Shown here: positions 28,901 through 37,900 of the stretch, piece after piece
Position numbering within the stretch: position 1 is the stretch's first letter
How the letters are laid out: the number at the start of each line of letters is the position of its first letter
Assembly: GCF_036417845.1 (NCBI RefSeq)
Contig: NC_089980.1
Location: 40,670,501 to 40,734,500, forward strand
Length of the DNA stretch: 64,000 nucleotides
Source of the DNA: Apteryx mantelli
Taxonomy: Eukaryota; Chordata; Aves; Apterygiformes; Apterygidae
Direction: 5' to 3'
The notes under the pieces: model-generated
What the model was told of the DNA's origin: nothing
Seen by the model: only the letters and a program-made list of their open reading frames with translations
Database searches by the model: none
Translations under genes and position numbers: made by a program

Positions 28901-31900
28901 ACACTAGTGGGATGAAGATTGGAGCAAAAATCTGAGAGCCAGAGGACTGCTCAGCTACACTAAGCACATTAGACCACACACTCCAGTCCCAAAGAGCATT
29001 GGTTGGAAACATTCAATTCCACAAAATCTTATGCTAATTCATCCATGTTCAAATAGTTGATTAGGCTCCCAGTAGAGGGAAGAGTTATGTCAGTACCATT
29101 TTACAAAACCATAACATGCCTCAGAGGTTTAGGCTACAAGAAAAATGAGTGCATAAAACTTCAGGGTGGGATTTTCAAAGCACTCAGCCATAAGTGATAA
29201 TCAGTTCTCACCAGTGTCAACCACTGACATCAGCCAAAAGTATATTTAGAGCTTTACTGGGCTTTTGGAAAATATCATCCTAAAAGACTAAGAGAAAACT
29301 AAAGAGACATATTGAGAATTATAATTTTGGATGGCTTCTCAGAAACCCTGGTGCAGTTAAAGAGTGTAGTTAGAGGTCTTACATCCTTAACCAATAGGAA
29401 ACAAAACTGTTAGTTTCCATACCAAGCTCTTCAGCCACTCTGGTGAACGTATACTAGGTGGGATACTTTCAAGAACAATACTCCATACTTTTAAAAACGT
29501 ACAGATTTGATTCTATTTACAACAGAAACACCAAAGTTCATTAAACTTAAGAAACAGCATTTTCTATTTTGAAGAGGTCTTTGAGTTGTGTTTAAAATAT
29601 TTCATTATATTTCCCCCTTTTTCTGCTTCAACATCAAGCTCTCTGAATTGTGCTGTGCTTTAAACAAACCTGATTCTCTTTCATGACTTTCAACATTTCT
29701 TTAGCTTGATCCAGCAGGTCTCTGAAAAACAGAAAGGAAAAGAAAAACTGTCGAGCTACCAGTAAAGATAAAGCTTTGGCTGATATTTACCATTAAATCA
29801 AAGAGCATTTGAGACTTCAGGTGGGATTCATCTGCTCTCTTAAATGCCTAAAGATTAGATACTTATCTGAGCTGCACAGGGAGCCTGGAGCAATCAGCTC
29901 ATATTCTGATATCTCACTTTCAGACACATGCAGTTAAGAGAGATGAAGCCGACAGACATAGGTTGATAGGCATACCACTAATTCCATTTGAGTCCAGAAA
30001 AATTGTTTTGCAGCTATAAAGAGGGAGACCTGATGTTAAGTCAGATGATCCAGCCCCCAAAGCATACAGTGGGCTCATTTCCTCCTGCTCCTCACAGGCG
30101 ACAAGTGAACAGCAGTGGTACGGTCTGTCCCTGGAGTACCTTGTGCCCCCACTACCAGTACTGAACATATTCTGGGTTCACTGAAGTGCTCCAGCATCAA
30201 AGGCCTCCATCCTATACCCTTCCAGCCAAAAGTGAACTGTTCAGCCCAAAACCCCTCAGACTTACCTGGCTTGACCTTCTGATGTTGCTCCCTTTGTGCC
30301 AGGTGGAGGAAACTGCTGCTGGACCGAGGGATTAAAACTGCTAATGAGAGCTGAATGATACATACAGGTTAGGCTGTTTCTGCTTACAAAGGACTGCTGC
30401 TCTGCAATTTCACTATAAACACAACTGATTTAAGCCAGCCAGAAACAACAAGGCCTGGGAACCTCTTGGCTGGCACTACAGATGCAGCCTGTGACTCACT
30501 GCAGCTAGTCTCACCAGCGTTGTTCCTTAGTACTGTGAGTTTTGAAGCAGAGATTTGAAATACGAGTTTGCCTCCAGACTCTCAGGTCAGAAACCCCCAT
30601 CCTCTTCTCTCATGCCAGCCACAAGAAGTATAGGGGGAGTCAAATGCGGGCAGCTATAGAAACAAGGCTACTGACACAGACCACACAGAGACAGCTTCCT
30701 GAAGTGCCGAGGAGCTGCCAGGTTTTAAACCCCTTTCATGCCAAGGGGAAATGGAGGTGACATTAAGACACTAGGAGGAAGATCTGGAGAGGGGGACCCT
30801 AGAGTTATCTACTCCTGACTTAGGATTTCAGCTGACGTGAAAATTTTACCTGCAACATCCTTCAAGTGAGTCAAGGCTACCTTCAGAGCCAGCTGGAGCT
30901 GACTGATGTAGTGAATGATGAATTTATATATCTGGTGCTTCTATGGCATCCCCAGCATAAATCCTGAACACATTGTAACAGAAAGAGTACTGGACAGGCA
31001 AAACCATGCAAGATTTCACTTGGCCAGTATGAGCAGCAGGCGCAGTGAGGACATGCAATGTGGGTAGCAGTATTCCTAGAGTCTCTGATGGGCATGCAAG
31101 ACCCCTTTACTGCTATTTATCTATACCGAGAGTCTGTTTAAAGCCAGCATGGATAACCTAGCCTGTACTGCACTCATGTTCCCTGCATACACATTCCCTC
31201 AGCCTTCCCCCGCACCCCTGCCCAGCAAAGCCCTGGATCACCTGTCAGCACATCATTCAATCTATTTGCTCAAGTTTTAGTGTGACAACAAGACGCACCT
31301 GCTAAAGTTTCCATGCTTACTTCAAGGAAGCACTTTTCTGTGCTACAGAGAGGGAAGAGAAAGCATGAAGTTGCCATGATCCCATTTCTCAAATAAAAGA
31401 TATGTTACAACACATCCCCAGTTTCTTATTAGCTAGGCTAGAGTGTGCTTATTAGCTCAGAGGGTGTATTCACAGCAGCTGCTGAAATTACGAATGGGGC
31501 CTTTCTCTCCCCAAAACAGACATGTCATCAGCTACTGCTGTGTAAGAACAGTGCACTGGGTCTCAACTTCTGCGTCTCTGTACACACCGCATGTTGCAGT
31601 AATTGCGTTTATGCATATGAATTAACAATGCAGGAATCTCTCTATGTGCACACACACACACAGACATGGGTGCTTGTTTAGCTATTTAAAAAACATTAAT
31701 CTTTTAGAGTTTGTCTATGGAGTGCCAGATCCTCAGCCAGGGGTCAATGCTACAACTCAGAAGAGCTAAGCAGATCTGCATCTACAAGGATTAGCCATAG
31801 GTTTGTCACTGATTTAGCTCTGGTAAGAGGGGGTAGAAGATGAAAATGGTGTAAAACTTGTCCATGAAGCACTGGGAATCACTCAAACAGAGGGCAGGGT

Positions 31901-34900
31901 ATCAGGACTCCTGGGTTCTTTCTCTGCTTTGGCAAATCTCTTCTTCCTTATTTGTAATTAGTGCATGATGATATTTACTGTACAGGACTCATCATGTAGT
32001 AATGAGGCTTAATCAAGGTTATTGCAACCTTAAGATAGCTGCACATCTGGGATAGGACACACATTGTAAGTACAAAGAATTTCTGCTAACTAAGGTTGGG
32101 GAAGGATCCAATGACCCAAAATCCTTTTTATTTTTATATAGGCTTCCTTCTCCTTTCAGGATAGCAACAATAAGAATTGCTTGGGCCTCATTCCTACTCT
32201 GTGGCACCATATAAATTTGTGTATTGATACATATCAGTGTTAACCTTAACAATTCATTGTTACCTTTGGAGCAAATCTTCATGATGCATGCTAGATCCTG
32301 GTGTCTGTGAATGAAAAAGCAATAAAAATACCATTAAGCAAAGCACAGACTAGCTCTGCGCACTCTGTTGTCCTATTGTACTCCACTCCTTTTCTCAGTA
32401 GTGTTGTTTTGTACGTATTCTTGCTTCACTGTGTTGCAGTTAACTTATTATTTTATTACACTGTGTTCTCATAACCTGGTAATCCCTTTTTTACGTATGG
32501 CTTAAAGTAAAATTTGACTAGTTGATGTCAAATTCGGGCAAATGAATTGCTTTTCCAGACTGTATTGAATTTCTCTGGATCTACTCCTTTTTGACATAGG
32601 ATATGACCTAAAGCCATTTAGGTAATTTTCATGAATGGCACTCACTGGCATCTGTAGAAAAAAAATAAGATAAACAGAGGGAGTTCATTGATTTCCGAGT
32701 CTGAGGAGGAAACAGTGACAGAGATGTTTGCTCTAGGAAAGTAGACATTTCTTAAAACAAAATCATATATACAATTTTGCACAGCACCACCCACAGGCAA
32801 TAAAGACATTAGCATTAAAAAAAAAAAAAAAAAAGGAGGATTTGCTCTAGAGGACCATGCATCTGATATGGGTGAAGCACCTTCAGATTTATGACAAACC
32901 TTCTTTTCTGAACAGGGAGGCACACAGGAGGAGTCCAGGAATGTTAATCTTTTATGTAAAGCTCTTAGCTCAAGGAAAAGTATGAACTCGTTGTGAATAC
33001 CAACTCAAATTTGAGGTTGTTTTGTGATAAGGAAGCATCTCCTTCATTTCTTTGCAATTGTAGCCCCTGCAATGACTCCCAATTTTTGTCCAGTACATAT
33101 TTCTGAAGTTCCTCAAAGCTTGAGGATTCTGATTAAGTGCTTCTAATTGGGCTTCACTTCTCTTCCAGATATTTATTTCCAGCTCTTAAGATCAGTAACA
33201 ATCAACCAAGCCTGACTGTATTAAAACAGACAGAAAAATGTTACCCAGTGATTTATCAAAGGTGTATCTTTGTGATTCATCTAGAAGTTTTGTCTTTCAG
33301 ATAGGAACACAATCTCTAGAGAAAACACTTCATTAGGATGGAAAATCTACTTCATTCCATGATAATTTGTTCTAAAGGTGACCACCAAAATTGCAAGTTT
33401 TTCCAATTTGAATTTTCCCAGCTTCTTCTTCCAGTTATTCGATCTGTTACGCTCATTGTTAGGGAAATCACAGCACTCTAATCACATATTATCTTTTTCT
33501 GCAAGAGCACTGTGATCGAATTTACTCCCACATAAAGTCAACTGGCTATTTTTAGACTCGCAGTATAATGGAACAATGAACAGCAGATATTTCCAGTCAT
33601 TTTTCACTAGAAACCTTTGATGATTGTGGGAAGTTTCAAGTGCTGAAGTCCCCTAATTGGGACCCAAAACTGCATCATCAGCTCAGTTCATCATCAGCTC
33701 ATCAGAGTCAGAACTGAGGAAATGGGTCACATTTGACATACTTCATGGTTGTACTTACCATTTGCAAACTTCCTATTGCAGTGACTGTTTTAATGTCAGC
33801 TGGCCTCAGAGTATGAACTGCAGAAAAGTGAAAAGCATCAGGTTAGAAAAGAGAAGTAACTTTGAAAGAAAATTACATTCACCAGTATACTAAAACATAG
33901 CAAAATTAATTAAGAGGTCTATACTGATTTTTTTCTATTCGCTGTTTTAAATCAGCAATAGAGGATGCAAAACTTTTCTTAGGTGCTCAGTAAATACTTT
34001 AGGTACTTGCATTCATTAAAGTGCTCAACCATCAATCAACAAGAGAGCACAAAACACTGTTTTGTCTGATTTAAGTAATACCAGGATCCTCAGTTAGCAA
34101 CTGAAGAAACTAAGGTATAAGTGTAATTATGAACAGAACAAAAAACTCAGGCGTTCATAGGACTCACCCCCACTTAAGTTACCTCCCACCCATATACATC
34201 CCCTCGAACAGCTGTTTCCCGCCCTCCTGTTCTCAAATAGTTTTAAGAGGGAAAGCCACTATAAGGATACTATTAGATACAAACCTGAAGATGAAGGAGT
34301 CCCAGGTGACATCACCTGCTGACATGAAAACTTGAAGCTTCTTAGAGCCTTTGACATAAAAAATTAGCACAGTTGATTGCTTAATTATAACAAGGAAATT
34401 TAGAGTTCATGTAGGTGCCGAACTGAGAAGCCTAAAGATGGGGTCTCTGTTCACAAGCAAGGTCACAGCAGGGACAGCAGCACCTGTAGTGCCCCACCAA
34501 GCTGTCACAATATTTAAAACAGAGCATATTTGTGGATGGAGGGGTCCTACAGGCTCCATTCTTACTCAGTCCCAAGCTCTCACTGACATAACAGCAGTTT
34601 TGAAGAACAGTAACTCCTCTGCTAGAAATACATAGGAATGCAGATCAGGACAGCTGCATTTTCACATCCACTCTTCCAAAACTGTATACGTTTCTCTCAG
34701 CATTCTTACTGATGTCCACAGAATTGGGATGGAGCAAATAGTTCGTGTTCAGCACAATTTACTGTTATGTTCATTGTTGCAAACAGTGAATGCTTAATCT
34801 AGAAGAGTTCATAAGACCATCTACTCCATGTATCTTCACATGCTACAAGGCACACAGCACACAAAGAAAAGCCACAGCTCCAATATGCAATAGGAAAGGC

Positions 34901-37900
34901 AGAATGAACCTAGAGCAGAATGAACCCAGGGCATCAGCCATGCTCTGGGTCCTTGGCAACAGGCAAAATTCCCATGCGATGATAGAAAGCACTAAAGAGG
35001 AAAAAAAAATTAAAATGAGTTGTAGTTGATGCAAGGATGTGAGTGATCTGAACAAACCCAGCATGTCAGACTGCTTAGTACCACTGAGAATATAACTTCA
35101 TGCCTCCCACAACCTGACTGTAGCTATGGCCAATCTCTACTGCCTTAAAGAAAGATGAAGGACAAAATCCTCCAAAGATGCACCAAGAACAAGCAGGATC
35201 CCTGAAGCGCAGGGCTGTCATCATAAATATGGTGGAAATACACACAACTGACAAAGCAGCAATCTCCCTTCAACCTCCCCTCTGCTGGTTCCAGACAAAA
35301 ATCTGTAAAAATGAGAGCTCTGAGAAAGCACCTACACAGCACCACCCTGCAGATCAGCCCTGAGAACAGAGTGGAAGAGGCTTAGGTGGACTCTGCCATT
35401 GGTCATTATGTTCCACGGTCTGTCACTCCTGCAGGGGCTTCCTTTTGTCACTTGGGCGACTTTCCTGGGGCTTCCCTCAGCACTGTGACCAAGTGTGGCC
35501 AGCTGACCGTCACTATAAAGTAAGATTAAATTTGCATTGTGTCAGGGGCCACCATGGTCCCTTCCCACCACCTCAGTTGGAGGACTTCAGTGGTGCCCAC
35601 ACTTGCACCATTATAGCACAAGGATGAGTTTAATCTTGCCTTTCTAAAAGAGCAACAGAGCATCTAAGAACAAGTGCTAACCGCAGTAGGTCTACATACA
35701 GGATGTGCAACCTAATAACAAATGTTGCTCAGAAAAACCTTTATTTCCTGATTAGGGTGTGTAATCTTGCACCTGCAATGTTACATTGCTGAGTCATTTG
35801 TTTGCATTTCTTTTTGCAGAATTAAACAATTTAGACCATCGAGCTCTATTTTTCTTTTATTTGTCTCAGAGGAAGTAACAGCTAGACAGCTAGACTGATA
35901 GATATCGAGAAAAGGAAAAAAGATAAAGCTGTTCTCATACTTTACCTTTAGTTTCTCCTGTTCTTCCAGGACTTGACCTGCATTACCTTAAAAAAAAAAA
36001 AAAAAAAGTGCTATTTCCTTACTTTAGAAAAATGCTTCAGAAGACATAATATACCTAAAAATATACAATACTGAGAAAGGGGTAACCTTTCTCCTCTACC
36101 CTAATTTCCAAAGGTGATGCTCACCCCAACAACCAAATGTATTTTCTCAATTTTTAATATACTGGAATAAACTTTTAGTTGTTATAAGCAGATGAGGTCT
36201 GTTGAAATTAGTGGAATAAAACAAAGTTAAACACACAGGTGATGGACCGCTTGTGAACCTCATCTACCAACTGCATACTCCACAGGCCTTAAAAAAAAAC
36301 TTTTCAGTTTTGTACCTGTTTTCCTCTTCAGCACACAGCTTTTCTGCTGTGCTATGACTAAATTTAATGATGTTTCTCAAAGAAAGTGACCTGTCTTTAT
36401 TTGTTGCATGAAGTACAATATACCTAGGGCAGTAAATAAATACTTAACTCTCAATTAACAAAAGGAGATTTTGCAATCAACAACAAATATGTGCATGAGT
36501 CAGCCTTCAATTTTTATGCATTAAGAGTGCACCCTAGCCTTATTCTGTAAAAATTTAGAACAATTTAAACACATACATGGTAGAACTCATTGGAAAGGAG
36601 CAATTCATATTAATCTACATCTTCCACAGTCAGCGAGCAACACCACAGTGTTGTGAGAGTTTGCTGAGGTCATATAGTAACTGCTGCATTTTCATCTCTT
36701 GATAAGAGCGCTGACAGATAAAGTAGTTAGTGGAACCAGAAGTGAGACCTGCAGCTATTTGAGCTAGTTATTCTCTTTTTTTGGCATATACAAAGCAGCC
36801 GGCGCTGCAAGGCTTCGCTCTGCTGCCTGCTGGCAGCAGCACACCTTTCATTTCACATCCTAAACGGCGTACATGTGGCAGCAGCTCAACACAGCCATCG
36901 GGGTCGCTTGGGCCGGGCCAGCAGGGCCCCTCTCCCGAGCAGCCCCATGTGCTTCCCGCTTCCCCTACTGCTGCTCCTTCCTGCCGCAACACTGCGTAAA
37001 TACATGAGTCGTATCGCATAACTTTGTTCAATAAATGCCATAACTTCTATACATTTTTTTCCCACTTGGGTTTCAGCCATGAACTATTTGTGGATTTATA
37101 CTATTTTTATTGTACTTGATAGACAGTTGAGACTCTCACTGCCAGGCCGTTGCGTAACATTTTATCCAATGTATACGCTCGTCCTATCTGTGGTTTTAGA
37201 TGACAGTTGACTTCGGACGATAACCAGAATCCCAGCTCTGTCGCCCGAGATACTGAAAGCATGCGCAACGAGGGGCACACCTGCACTCTGCTAACCTGGT
37301 GTAGAAGCTCAGTATCTCCGAGATGTTTAACATCAACAAACTTCAACCACATTTGAGGATAGATTCAAGGGTTACACTGGGGGAGAAAGAGGGTCCAAGC
37401 CCAGTTTCCACGACTAAGAAAAAAAATCGTCCCTCCCTTAATTTCAAAGACGCAAGAATGGCTGTTCTGTGTCAGACTGAAGGTCCATCTGATCTGGGAC
37501 TCTGTCTTGGACAACAGCCAGATGCAGATGCTTGGGGAAAGAATAAGGAAAATACAGTTATACTTCAATGCTGTATCCTCCCACTTCCCAGCTAACTGTG
37601 CTCCTGGGTCTTCCTGAGCAAGCAGTCAGTTAGTGTTGAAGAACCCCTGCTAGACCTTTCTTCCACAAAGTTGCCTATTTGTTTTTCTAACTCATTCACA
37701 CATTTGGCTGCCCCCCCAGTCCTGTGGCAAAGGAGCTTCATAATTTAATTATGTATTGCGAAAAATTTACTCCTCATTGGCTGATAACTTGATTTGGTGC
37801 CTGGTTGTTCTTGTACAGAGTAGTCATTCCCGTTTCCACAAAATTCATGATTTTGCATACCCCTGTATGCCTATATCATATTCCCATCCATCTTTCTTCC

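Noticed and set aside
31220..31320. Possible exon in PLB1 intron 6 to 5 interval (GTGCTGACAG/GTGATC on the minus strand)
   Set aside because: The only reading in the needed phase meets a TGA stop; the exon at 30,850-30,902 fits better.
36640..36770. Possible MIR (TGAGGTCATATAGTAACTGC)
   Set aside because: A single short similarity without flanking MIR order.
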